From the NCBI GenBank assembly GCA_016716265.1, contig JADJWQ010000006.1, positions 3,189,501 through 3,253,500 on the forward strand: a DNA stretch of 64,000 nucleotides. Reading direction: 5' to 3'. Made by a program: the position numbers and the translations under genes. How positions within the stretch are numbered: the stretch's first letter is position 1; every line of letters begins with the position of its first letter. The notes beneath the pieces were generated by a model. That model was not told where the DNA came from, made no database searches, and was given only the letters and a program-made list of their open reading frames with translations. The stretch comes from Planctomycetota bacterium. GTDB taxonomy: Bacteria; Planctomycetota; UBA1135; UBA2386. Of the stretch, positions 25,626 to 33,921 are shown one piece after another.

Positions 25626-25725
25626 GCCGGGCGCCACCGGCCGGCCCGACAACCTCGGAGAAATCTCCCGCCCCCGATCAACCCATCGACACTACCAATG
25701 CGAAGTATCGCCGTCGCCCAGCCGC

Positions 25726-26427
25726 TCAGAGCGGCCACGCGACCTCGATCGGGCGGAAGTCGATCGCGTCGCACGCGGTCAGCAGGTAGCGGATCCCGCC
25801 GGCGTCACCCTGGAAGCCGAGCGCGTGCGACTCGCCGTGCAGGTGCCCGTAGACGCACACCCGCACGCCGGCCGCTTCGAGGAGGGGCACCGCCTCGGTC
25901 GCACGCCCGTCGCTGTAGCGGGGCGGATAGTGGATGAGCGCGAGCAAGCGCTCGCCGCGCAGCTTGTGACCTTCGGCGATCGACAGCTTCAGACGCTCCA
26001 GCTCGCGTGTGAAGATCTTCTGCGCGCCGGGCTCCGCCCAGCTCGCGTCGGGCGGGTCCCACAGCCGGGTTCCGACCACGACGGTCCCGTCGTCGAGCTT
26101 CACGGCATTGCAGTGCAGCGGCACGATCGACTCGTGGAGGACCTGCCGCAGTCGCGCCATCCCCACCCACCAGGTGCAGTGATTGCCCTTGATGAGCACC
26201 TTCCGGCCGGGCCGCGCACCGAGCCAGTCGAGGTCGGGCTGCGCCTCGCGCAGATTGAGGCCCCACGACGTGTCGCCGCCGACGAGAACCCAATCGTCGT
26301 CCGACACCATGGCGTCCCACGCCTCACGGATGCGCTCGCCGTGGCCGACCCATTGCGGGCCGAACACGTCCATCGGCTTGTCGACACCGTAGCTGAGGTG
26401 CAGGTCGCTGATCGCGAAGATCCGCAT
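25726..26427 (-). CDS. Calcineurin-like metallophosphoesterase
   Basis: 233 residues from ATG 26427-26425 (MRIFAISDLHLSYGVDKPMD). The five metal-binding blocks are present: D8-x-H10, GGDTSWG with D52, KGNHCTWWVG with N82-H83, LIHYPPR with H166, and YGHLHGES with H195 and H197. These coordinate two metal ions for phosphoester hydrolysis in the cytoplasm. Substrate is unknown; members of this type include phosphodiesterases of nucleotides and lipids. It starts 14 nt after the glutamate-cysteine ligase stop on the same strand, so the two are probably one transcript. Confidence 0.92.
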   Translation of the reverse strand: MRIFAISDLHLSYGVDKPMDVFGPQWVGHGERIREAWDAMVSDDDWVLVGGDTSWGLNLREAQPDLDWLGARPGRKVLIKGNHCTWWVGMARLRQVLHESIVPLHCNAVKLDDGTVVVGTRLWDPPDASWAEPGAQKIFTRELERLKLSIAEGHKLRGERLLALIHYPPRYSDGRATEAVPLLEAAGVRVCVYGHLHGESHALGFQGDAGGIRYLLTACDAIDFRPIEVAWPL

Positions 26428-26441
26428 GGTGGCGCCGCCCC

Positions 26442-27686
26442 TCAGCCCCCGATCCGCGCGGCGACGGCCTCGAGATCAACCGGCCGCGACCAGTCGCAGC
26501 TCGGCCCACCGATCGTCGCCGTCGCGATCCCGAGCAACTCCCGCGCGACCTGGCGGAGCGTGCGGCCGTCGGGGCCCACGGCGTCGAGGGCTCGCTTCGC
26601 GGCGTCCTCGTGCAACGCGACGAGCCGTGCTGGATCGTCGATCACGAACGGCTCCGACACCTCGAAGGCCGATGCGAATGCGTGATCGCAGTAGATCAAT
26701 CCGGAGACGAACGACATCACGCTGCGCGCCAGCGTCCAGCCGACCGAATCGAAACAGCGCACCTCGAGGTAGTCGCGCAGCCGCACCAGCGGGAACAGGG
26801 AGCTGAGATGCAGATCCACGTCGGCGTCGGTGACCTCGCCACGCGCGACGAGCTCCTCGAACGGGACCTCGGGCGCCTCGACGACGGCGCCGTCGCGCTC
26901 CTGGAACAGCACCCGGGCGCGCCTCGCGAACGCGACGTAGCCGGACAGCGCGGTCTCCGGACGCAGGCAGCCGGCCGGGACACCGACGCGATCGTGGTCC
27001 GTGTGCAGCCAGACATGATGCCGGAAGCTCGCGTAGCCGGAATCGACGCCGCGGACCCGGCGTGAGTTCGCGGTCAACGCGACGAACACCGGGCACAACC
27101 GGTAGAGGAATGCCAGCTTGCGTGCCGCGTCCTCCCGATCGGCGACGTCGTAGGCGAGCTGGAACCCCGCGGTGCCGCGCATCATGTTGCGCGACAGCGG
27201 GCCGCGCGCCGGCATCCGCGCATCCATGATCCGGTAGCGGGCCCGCGGCAGTAGACCGAGCTCCTCGACCGGGGTGACCGGCGCGTGGCCGAGCCCGACC
27301 CAACGGTAGCGGGTGCTCGCGAGATAGCCTTCCAGCGCGGCTCGGCCGGCCTCGAACGACGCGTCGACCCCGGCGAGGCTCGGTGCCGGTCGCGTCGCGA
27401 GCTCGAGCTGGCCGCCCGGCTCGGTCGTCAGCTCGAACTCGGGTAGCGAGATCCCCTTGAGCAGCTCGCCTTCGGCCAGCGGGCGCGCGCCGGTGAGGGC
27501 GCACAGGTGCCGGAGCAGCGACTGCACGAACGCGAGCGGGGCACACTGGTCGGTGTCGCGGTCGAGGACGAGTCGCTCGTATTCGATGCCGAGCAAGCGC
27601 TGGCCGGACGGCATGGGGCGCCCGACGAGGCGGCGCTCGATCGCGGCATCGAGGTCGGCGATCTCGACCTTCGTCGAACACGTCAT
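26442..27686 (-). CDS. gshA: Glutamate-cysteine ligase (GCS2/plant-type family)
   Basis: 414 residues from ATG 27686-27684 (MTCSTKVEIADLDAAIERRL). It would form gamma-glutamylcysteine from glutamate, cysteine and ATP, the first step of glutathione-type thiol synthesis. Motifs: LLGIEYERLVLDRDT, FELTTEPGGQLELATRP (residues about 82-98), ARMPARGPLSRNMMRGTAGF followed by QLAYD, FRHHVWLHTDHDRVG, and LRDYLEVRCFDSVGW. The MP..G...MM..T..FQ..YD block is characteristic of the GCS2 group. No glutathione synthetase is in the window. The metallophosphoesterase follows after 14 nt. The gene symbol reflects the reaction, not proven orthology. Confidence 0.85.
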   Translation of the reverse strand: MTCSTKVEIADLDAAIERRLVGRPMPSGQRLLGIEYERLVLDRDTDQCAPLAFVQSLLRHLCALTGARPLAEGELLKGISLPEFELTTEPGGQLELATRPAPSLAGVDASFEAGRAALEGYLASTRYRWVGLGHAPVTPVEELGLLPRARYRIMDARMPARGPLSRNMMRGTAGFQLAYDVADREDAARKLAFLYRLCPVFVALTANSRRVRGVDSGYASFRHHVWLHTDHDRVGVPAGCLRPETALSGYVAFARRARVLFQERDGAVVEAPEVPFEELVARGEVTDADVDLHLSSLFPLVRLRDYLEVRCFDSVGWTLARSVMSFVSGLIYCDHAFASAFEVSEPFVIDDPARLVALHEDAAKRALDAVGPDGRTLRQVARELLGIATATIGGPSCDWSRPVDLEAVAARIGG

Positions 27687-27694
27687 CGCCGCCC

Positions 27695-27700
27695 AGCTAA
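27695..27700 (-). promoter_or_regulatory. Possible promoter TTGCTT-16-TTAGCT
   Basis: On the minus strand TTAGCT ends 8 nt before the ligase ATG, and TTGCTT lies 16 nt upstream of it. This is one of the better -35/-10 pairs in the window and suggests the ligase and phosphoesterase have their own promoter, separate from the 335-residue gene upstream. Confidence 0.35.
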
Positions 27701-27781
27701 CCCCGCGACGGGCCAGAAGCAATCGCCGAGCGGGCCGTGACGGCCGTGCTCGCCGGGGGTGCTCGCCGGGGGGTCGCCCCG

Positions 27782-28789
27782 TCAGACGCTGGACGGCTCG
27801 GACACGCCGACCACGCCGAGCTCCCGGAACACGCGGCCGGCCAGCGCGACGAGCTCGGCCAGGACGCGCGCGGTGACCGGGGTCGGGTCACCGAGTTGCA
27901 GGCCCGGTCGGATCAGCGCGACGCAGCGGTCGAGGAACTGGAGCCGGCCGCGGTCCTGCGGGTCGAGGTTCGGAAGGAGCCGCAGCACGAGGGGCGTCAG
28001 TCCCCAGGTCTCCGGCGGATCGACGAAGCCCAGCTCGAGCGAGCGCGGCAGCGCACAATCCAGCGCGACCGCCTCGACGACCGCGCGCAGGTGGACGGCG
28101 GCCATGCGCAGGTCGCGCGCATCGAGCGACCGCTCCCACGCGGCGTGATCGAGCGCGACCAGGGTCCGCAGCGACTGGTGGCGGACGCCGCGCGGGTCCA
28201 GCAGGAGGCGCGGGATCCGCAGCGGTGAGGCTTCGGCCGGCGTGGTCCCCGCACGCTGGGAACGGCGCTCGCGCTCCTCCTGCAGACCGCTCGGTGTGGC
28301 GCCGAAGTGGACGTCTGGGGCCGCCAGCAGCCCGAGGCCCTCGAGGATCTCCCGCGCGAGCGCACGGACGTCGGCGCAATTGGCGTTCGCATCGCCAGGA
28401 ATCGACTCGAGTCGCCGTGTCGCGAAACGCAGCACCCACTCGGAGAGCCGCCGGCGACTCTGCTCGCAGAACGCGAGGCGCGTCTCGGTCAGTCCGCCGC
28501 CCGCGATCAGCTCGGCCTGGATGCCGATCTCCATCGCGAGGCAGCTGGCGAGCAGGTTCTGGTCGTCGTCACCGAGCTCGATCACCACCGGGTCGCGGTA
28601 GGAGGCCGAGGCGCTCTGCATGTAGCCGAGCAGTCGCCGCGCCCGCCCGTAGATCTGCACGAGAGTCTGATCGTCGGTCGGCCGGAGCTCGGCGGGGCCG
28701 AGCCGCGCCCGGCTCAGGTGCCCGACGACGGCGCGCACCGCTTCCAGCATCTGCCCTGCGGTGGCCTTGTCGACAGATTGACGTCCCAT
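27782..28789 (-). CDS. Hypothetical 335-residue soluble protein
   Basis: Starts at ATG 28789-28787 (MGRQSVDKATAGQMLEAVRA). Composition and codon pattern look like a real gene, with no signal peptide or membrane helix. The sequence is mostly helical in appearance, with IYGRARRLLGYMQSASASYR and CLAMEIGIQAELIAGGGLTE in the first half, a charged linker (QEERERRSQRAG) near 190, and LGLTPLVLRLLPNL-like text near 280. I do not recognise a family. It lies 95 nt upstream of the ligase gene on the same strand, and divergent from the glycolate oxidase operon. Confidence 0.65.
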   Translation of the reverse strand: MGRQSVDKATAGQMLEAVRAVVGHLSRARLGPAELRPTDDQTLVQIYGRARRLLGYMQSASASYRDPVVIELGDDDQNLLASCLAMEIGIQAELIAGGGLTETRLAFCEQSRRRLSEWVLRFATRRLESIPGDANANCADVRALAREILEGLGLLAAPDVHFGATPSGLQEERERRSQRAGTTPAEASPLRIPRLLLDPRGVRHQSLRTLVALDHAAWERSLDARDLRMAAVHLRAVVEAVALDCALPRSLELGFVDPPETWGLTPLVLRLLPNLDPQDRGRLQFLDRCVALIRPGLQLGDPTPVTARVLAELVALAGRVFRELGVVGVSEPSSV

Positions 28790-29220
28790 CGTCTCGCCGT
28801 GGTCTGGGGTTCGGATCGGCCATGACGCCACCCCGACCGGCCTGCGCCACGGTCGACGGCGACCTCGTGTTCATGCTTCGGCCGATCCGCAGCCGGCACT
28901 GAAGCGGCCGATCCGACGGATTCCGCACGGCCGACCGCCACCCCGCTGCCGCGCGCCCGGAAGATCCGGGCGACCCCGGCGACGGTCGTTCGAGGCTCCG
29001 GCCGGCGCAACCTGGCGACGGGATCTGGCGACTCCTGGGCCAGGAGGCTCGGTCGTTGGAGGCGAACCGACGCGGTGCGCGGATTCGGGACCCGGTCGAG
29101 AGCCGAGAACGCGGGCGAATTGGTGCATTCGGCGAGGCTCTCGGCCGCTGACCGGGGCTCGAAGACGCGTGCCGGGCGGCCTCGCCTCCAGTGACCCTGC
29201 CTCCTAGACTGCCCGGCGCG
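28790..29220. other. Divergent intergenic region upstream of glcD
   Basis: This 431-nt gap lies between two divergent genes. No RNA gene or recognisable protein is visible. It contains short direct repeats (CGGCCGATCCG at about 28877 and 28904) and a TAGACT hexamer next to the glcD start. It probably carries the promoters of both flanking units. Confidence 0.5.
29205..29210 (+). promoter_or_regulatory. Possible -10 hexamer TAGACT of the glc operon
   Basis: TAGACT ends 10 nt before the glcD ATG, and TCGCCT is 17 nt further upstream. The arrangement resembles the one before prfB and predicts a leaderless transcript, as no Shine-Dalgarno precedes the ATG. Confidence 0.4.
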
Positions 29221-30687
29221 ATGCCGCAGTCCGTCGTCCGAGACCTCGTCGCCGCGTTCGGCGAAGGCCGCGTCGTCCACCGTCCGGACGCGTTGACCGC
29301 CTACGAGTGCGACGGGTTCACCATCCACCGGCACCGGCCGCTGGCGGTCGTCCTGCCGGAGTCGACCGACGACGTGCAGCGCGCGGTCCGGCTGTGCCGC
29401 GCACACGAGACGCCCTTCCTGCCGCGCGGCGCCGGCACCTGCCTGTCGGGCGGCCCCACGCCGACGGGACCGGCCGTGGTGATCGAGACGGCGCGCATGC
29501 GGCAGGTCCTCGAGGTGTGTCCGGACGACGGCTACGCGGTGGTCCAGCCGGGCGTCGTGAACCTGGCGCTCACCCGCGCCGTCAGCCGTCACGGCCGTCA
29601 CTACGCGCCGGATCCGTCGAGCCAGGCCGTCTGCACGATCGGCGGCAACGTCGCCGAGAACAGCGGCGGCCCGCACTGCTTCAAGTACGGCATGACGACC
29701 GACCACGTGCTCGGCGCGACCGTCGTGCTGTCCGACGGCGAGCTCGCGACGTTCGGCGGCCCGACCGGCCCGCGGGCGCCGCACGAGCTCGACCTGATCG
29801 GTCTGTTCACCGGCAGCGAGGGCACCTTCGGGATCGCGACGGAGATCGTCGTGCGGCTGCAGTCGGACCCCGAGGCAGTCCGCACACTGCTCGGCTCGTT
29901 CCGCAGCATGGACGACGCGTGCGCCACGGTTGCCGCGATCGTCGCCAGCGGACTCGTGCCGACCGCGATGGAGGTGCTCGACCAGGCGACCATCCGCGCG
30001 GTCGAGGCGTCGGTGTTCCGCGCCGGCTATCCCGCCGACGCGGCGGCCGTGCTGCTCGTCGAGCTCGACGGACCACCGAGCGCGCTCGCGGAGGAGGTGC
30101 CCGAGGTCGAGGCGGCGTTCCATCGACACGGCGCGATCGCGATCGAGACGGCGGCGACGCCGGAGGAACGCGCCCGGCTGTGGAAGGGCCGCAAGGGCGC
30201 CTACGGTGCGATGGGCCGGCTCGCCCCGGACGTCTATCTGCTCGACGGCGTCGTGCCGCGCAATCGCCTCGTCGACACGCTTCGGCAGATCGACGAGATC
30301 GGCCGGCGCCACGGCGTCGCGCTCGTCAACTTCTTCCATGCCGGCGACGGCAATCTGCACCCGACCATCAGCTTCGACGGGCGCGACGCGGAGCAGCGCG
30401 CGCGCGTGACGACCGCCGGACACGAGATCCTGAAGGCGTGCATCGATGCCGGCGGCAGCATCTCCGGGGAGCACGGCATCGGCACCGAGAAGCTCGATCA
30501 TATACCGTTGATGTTCGATCCGGACGACCTCGATGTGATGGCGCGCGTGCGCCGCGCCTTCGACCCGTCCGGGCTGTGCAATCCGGGCAAGGTGATCCCG
30601 GAGCGCGCGTCGTGCAGCGAGGTCGGCCGCTCGCCCGCGCTCGTCGCACGCGTGTTGTCGGCCGGCGATGAGGAGACCGGGCGATGA
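29221..30687 (+). CDS. glcD: Glycolate oxidase FAD-binding subunit GlcD
   Basis: 488 residues from ATG 29221 (MPQSVVRDLVAAFGEGRVVH). It is a VAO-type flavoprotein that oxidises glycolate or a related 2-hydroxy acid to the 2-oxo acid. Motifs: LRGAGTCLSGG-like RGAGTCLSGGPTPTGPAVV for FAD pyrophosphate binding, DPSSQAVCTIGGNVAENSGG, FKYGMTTDHVLGATVVLSDG, GLFTGSEGTFGIATEIVVRL, NFFHAGDGNLHP and SGEHGIGTEKLD near the C-terminus, where the histidines belong to the substrate site. It is the first gene of glcDEF; the stop overlaps the glcE start (ATGA). Electrons would pass through GlcE and GlcF to the quinone pool. Confidence 0.95.
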   Translation: MPQSVVRDLVAAFGEGRVVHRPDALTAYECDGFTIHRHRPLAVVLPESTDDVQRAVRLCRAHETPFLPRGAGTCLSGGPTPTGPAVVIETARMRQVLEVCPDDGYAVVQPGVVNLALTRAVSRHGRHYAPDPSSQAVCTIGGNVAENSGGPHCFKYGMTTDHVLGATVVLSDGELATFGGPTGPRAPHELDLIGLFTGSEGTFGIATEIVVRLQSDPEAVRTLLGSFRSMDDACATVAAIVASGLVPTAMEVLDQATIRAVEASVFRAGYPADAAAVLLVELDGPPSALAEEVPEVEAAFHRHGAIAIETAATPEERARLWKGRKGAYGAMGRLAPDVYLLDGVVPRNRLVDTLRQIDEIGRRHGVALVNFFHAGDGNLHPTISFDGRDAEQRARVTTAGHEILKACIDAGGSISGEHGIGTEKLDHIPLMFDPDDLDVMARVRRAFDPSGLCNPGKVIPERASCSEVGRSPALVARVLSAGDEETGR

Positions 30688-31775
30688 GCGCGGCGGCCGA
30701 GCGCGACTTCGAGATCCGCGCGGAGCTCCGTCCCGGCACCGCCGACGAGCTCGCGGCGGTGCTCGCCGATGCGTCCGCGGGCGGACGGGCGGTGCGACTG
30801 TGCGGCACCGGCTCCCGCCTCGGGCAACTGCCCGCACCCGACCGACCGTGCCTGCTCGTGTCGACCGCGGCGCTGCGCCAGGTCACGCGGTTGGAGCCCG
30901 ACGACCTGACCTGCTCGGTCGGCCCCGGCCTGCCGCGCGACGAGCTCGACGCGCTGCTCGCCGAGCACCGGCTCGAGCTGCCGTGCGACGAGCGGGGCGG
31001 CACCGTCGGCGGACTGTTCGCGACCGGCAGCGCGCTGCCCGAGGCCCCCGGCGCACCGAGCCCGCGCACGCTGCTGCTCGGCGTCGCCGGAGTGCTCGCC
31101 GAGGGGAGGCGCTTCAAGTCGGGGGCACGGGTCGTGAAGAGCGTCGCCGGGTTCGACCTGCAGAAGGCGTTCGTCGGCAGCCGCGGGCTGTTGTTCGCGG
31201 CCACCGAGCTGCACCTGAAGCTGCGGCGGCGACCGCGCCATGTGGCGTGGTTCCGGCGCGCTGACCTCGCCGTCGACGAGCTGCGCCACCGACTGATCGC
31301 GCTGCTGGCCGATCCGTTCCCGCCCGCCGCGGTGCGCGCCGAGCGCCGACAGCACGACGACGGCTGGGCGCTGGTCGGCCGCTTCGAGGGCGCCCGCGCC
31401 GCCTGCGAGGAGCGCCTCGCGCGCCACGGGCTACCGGCGTCGGAACCGTCGCCCGCGCCGCCCATGCCCGCGCTCGCAGCGGACCGGGAGACGCTCCGCG
31501 GCGTGATCCGCCCGAGTCGCGTCGACGAGCTCGATCGGCTGGCCCCGGGCAGCGCTGCCGACCTCGTGATCGGCGGCGGCGGCGGCTTCCGGCTCACGCT
31601 GCCACGCGCGGAGACCGACGCCTTCCTCGACGCCGCCCCGTCGCTCGGCGCGGCGGTCTGGATCGAGCGGGGTGCCCCGGAGCGCCGCGGCCGCGGCACG
31701 CCGCGCGACGCGGGCGCCGAGCGCGTCGAGCGCGCGCTGCGCAGGGAACTCGATCCGCGGGAGGTCCTGGCGTGA
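30684..31775 (+). CDS. glcE: Glycolate oxidase FAD-binding subunit GlcE
   Basis: 363 residues, starting within the glcD stop by a 4-nt ATGA overlap. It is the second, smaller FAD_binding_4 subunit: VRLCGTGSRLGQLPAPDRPC takes the place of the flavin loop, LEPDDLTCSVGPGLPRDELD follows, then GGTVGGLFATGSALPEAPGA and FKSGARVVKSVAGFDLQKAF, which is characteristic of GlcE. It lacks the C-terminal histidine motifs of GlcD, as expected. The stop overlaps the GTG start of glcF. Co-translation would keep the subunits in proportion. Confidence 0.93.
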   Translation: MSAAAERDFEIRAELRPGTADELAAVLADASAGGRAVRLCGTGSRLGQLPAPDRPCLLVSTAALRQVTRLEPDDLTCSVGPGLPRDELDALLAEHRLELPCDERGGTVGGLFATGSALPEAPGAPSPRTLLLGVAGVLAEGRRFKSGARVVKSVAGFDLQKAFVGSRGLLFAATELHLKLRRRPRHVAWFRRADLAVDELRHRLIALLADPFPPAAVRAERRQHDDGWALVGRFEGARAACEERLARHGLPASEPSPAPPMPALAADRETLRGVIRPSRVDELDRLAPGSAADLVIGGGGGFRLTLPRAETDAFLDAAPSLGAAVWIERGAPERRGRGTPRDAGAERVERALRRELDPREVLA

Positions 31776-33058
31776 CGCACGGAGTCGACGCGTACGCGCG
31801 CACGCTCGACTGCGTGCATTGTGGGCTCTGTCTGGAGTCGTGTCCGACCTACGGCGTGCTCGGCGTCGAGACGGATTCGCCCCGCGGCCGCATCTATCTG
31901 ATGCGCGCCATCGCCGAACAGCGCGTGGAGGACGTCCCGACCGTGCGGCAGCACATCGACCAGTGCCTCGGCTGCCGGGCCTGCGAGACGGCCTGTCCAT
32001 CGGGGGTCCGCTACGGGCATCTGCTGGAGCTCGTGCGCACCGAGCTCGCCGAGCGTGCCCCGCAGCGTGGCTTCGCCGCGCGGCTGACGCGCTTTCTGCT
32101 CGCGCACGTCGTCGCGCACCAGGGTCGCCTGCGGACGCTGTTCTCCGCGATGCGCCTCGCCGAGCGACTCGGCCTGCGCCGGCTCGCATTCGCGCTGCGC
32201 ATCCTCCCGAAGCGCATGGACGGGCTCGTGCCGCGCGTCCCGCCGGCCGCCGAGCGCGGTAGCCTCGCGGGTCGCTACCGTCCGCCGACCGGCGCGGTGC
32301 GCGCGACGGTCGGCCTGTTCACCGGCTGCGTGATGGAGCAGGTGTTCGGGCGCATCAATCGCGTGACGCTCGAGCTGCTGCTACACAACGGCTTCGAGGT
32401 CGTGGTGCCGGCGGAGCAGGCATGCTGCGGCGCGCTGCTGCTGCACGACGGGCAGGCCGGCCGGGCGCGACCGCTCGCGGAGCGCAACGTCCGCGCGTTC
32501 GCCGGCGTCGACTTCGTCGTCAACAACAGCGCCGGGTGCGGAGCGGCGCTGCGCGACTACGGATCGTTGCTCGGGACCGACGCCGCGCGCGACTTCGCCA
32601 CCCGCTGCCGGGACGTGACCGAGCTGCTCGCGGAGCAGGGAATGCGCGCCGCACCGGCGCCGTTCCCGCACAGGGTCGCCTACGACGCACCGTGCCATCT
32701 GTGCCACGGCCAGGGCGTGCACCGGCAACCCGCGGAGCTGCTGCGGCAGGTGCCCGGCCTCGAGCTCGCGGAGCACCCGACGAGCGAGGACTGTTGCGGC
32801 TCGGCGGGGATCTACAACCTGCTGCAGCCGGAGCTGGCCGGCGAGATCGGCAGGCGCAAGATCCGCGCGCTGCTCGAGACCGGCGCGTCGCACGTCGCGA
32901 CGGGCAATCCCGGCTGCATGATGCAGATTCGCGCCCACCTCGCCGACGCGCGCGCCGCAGTCGAGGTCGTGCACCCGGTCGAGCTGCTGCTGCCCCCTGC
33001 GGCCGCGGACCGAGGGTCGACGATCGACCTGGCGGCTGCCAGAGTGGAGCCCAGATGA
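31772..33058 (+). CDS. glcF: Glycolate oxidase iron-sulfur subunit GlcF
   Basis: 428 residues from GTG 31772, overlapping the glcE stop (GTGA). Two [4Fe-4S] motifs lie at the N-terminus: CVHCGLCLESCP (C14, C17, C20, C24) and CLGCRACETACPSG (C65, C68, C71, C75). Two CCG domains follow, with PAEQACCGALLLHDGQAG and SEDCCGSAGIYNLLQPELA, the usual heterodisulfide-reductase-type cysteine blocks. TGNPGCMMQIRAHL near the end is typical of GlcF. It carries electrons from GlcD/E, probably at the inner membrane. The stop overlaps the next ATG (ATGA). Confidence 0.95.
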   Translation: MTHGVDAYARTLDCVHCGLCLESCPTYGVLGVETDSPRGRIYLMRAIAEQRVEDVPTVRQHIDQCLGCRACETACPSGVRYGHLLELVRTELAERAPQRGFAARLTRFLLAHVVAHQGRLRTLFSAMRLAERLGLRRLAFALRILPKRMDGLVPRVPPAAERGSLAGRYRPPTGAVRATVGLFTGCVMEQVFGRINRVTLELLLHNGFEVVVPAEQACCGALLLHDGQAGRARPLAERNVRAFAGVDFVVNNSAGCGAALRDYGSLLGTDAARDFATRCRDVTELLAEQGMRAAPAPFPHRVAYDAPCHLCHGQGVHRQPAELLRQVPGLELAEHPTSEDCCGSAGIYNLLQPELAGEIGRRKIRALLETGASHVATGNPGCMMQIRAHLADARAAVEVVHPVELLLPPAAADRGSTIDLAAARVEPR

Positions 33059-33897
33059 ACCGACGACGGCGCACGGTGAGAGTGGGTGCCGCCATCGCGG
33101 TCGCCGCTGCGGGGGTCACGTTCTACGCGGTCGACGACCTGCGCGACGCGCCGCCCCTGCCAAGGCCACCGGCGCGGCTGACGCCCGCCCCGGGCGGCCG
33201 CGCGCGCGAGCTCGCCGAGCTGCGCCGGAGCTTCGACCTCGCTGCCCTCGACCGCTACGTCGCCGCACTCCGCGCGTCCACCGAGCGCGACGCGGCGGCC
33301 GCCGACGCCTGGCGCGCGCTCGGCGAGGCCCTGCTCGAGCGCTGCCTGATGCGCGATCGCAACAAGGGGATGGCGCCGGGTCGGCCGACCCACGACGAGC
33401 TGCCCCCCGACAACGCAGCCGACATCGCCGAGGGCCTCGCCGCGGTACAGAGAGCGATCGACCTCGGCGAGCCGACCGGCGACGCGTGGCGGGTCCGCGC
33501 AGCGCTGCTGTCGCTGTCGATCACCGGATTCGGTGACCTGCTGACGAAACGGCCTCGAGCCAGCGAGGCGCTCGACCGCGCCGCAGCGCTCGATCCCGGG
33601 AATCCGCGCGTCCTGCTGATGCGCGCGTCCGAGCGGCTGTTCGCACCGCGTTTCCTGGGTTTCGACCCGGCCGACGCCATTCCGACGCTCGAGCGCGTCG
33701 CCGAGGAGTTGACGGTCGACGAACGTCCGCTCGTGACGCTCGCGTTCGCCCACTGGCTGGCCGGCGACCTCGATGCCGCGTGCCACGCACTCGAGCGCGC
33801 GCTCGAGCGGAACCCGGCGAACCGCTATGCGCGCGAGGTCTTGCGGCGGCTGTACGCCGGTGAGGACGAGCCGTTTGCGCGCGACGTACCGGATTGA
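33055..33897 (+). CDS. Membrane-anchored TPR-like protein downstream of glcF
   Basis: 280 residues, starting in a 4-nt ATGA overlap with glcF, so it is the fourth gene of the operon. The N-terminus MNRRRRTVRVGAAIAVAAAG has a short basic region and one hydrophobic stretch (about 10-27) that could be an anchor or signal. The rest is helical and TPR-like: DAWRALGEALLERCL, AAVQRAIDLGEPTGDAWRVR, ALDRAAALDPGNPRVLLMRA and ACHALERALERNPANRYARE, each with the small/aromatic spacing of TPR helices. It has no catalytic motif. Its tight coupling to glycolate oxidase suggests a role on the same pathway or a shared need for expression; this is inference. Confidence 0.8.
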   Translation: MNRRRRTVRVGAAIAVAAAGVTFYAVDDLRDAPPLPRPPARLTPAPGGRARELAELRRSFDLAALDRYVAALRASTERDAAAADAWRALGEALLERCLMRDRNKGMAPGRPTHDELPPDNAADIAEGLAAVQRAIDLGEPTGDAWRVRAALLSLSITGFGDLLTKRPRASEALDRAAALDPGNPRVLLMRASERLFAPRFLGFDPADAIPTLERVAEELTVDERPLVTLAFAHWLAGDLDAACHALERALERNPANRYAREVLRRLYAGEDEPFARDVPD

Positions 33898-33921
33898 AGT
33901 CGCGCGCTGCTCACGAGCGGG

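Noticed and set aside
28870..29190. tRNA or small RNA in the gap before glcD
   Set aside because: TTCGA-type words occur, but no cloverleaf arms, CCA end or stable terminator hairpin could be assembled by eye.
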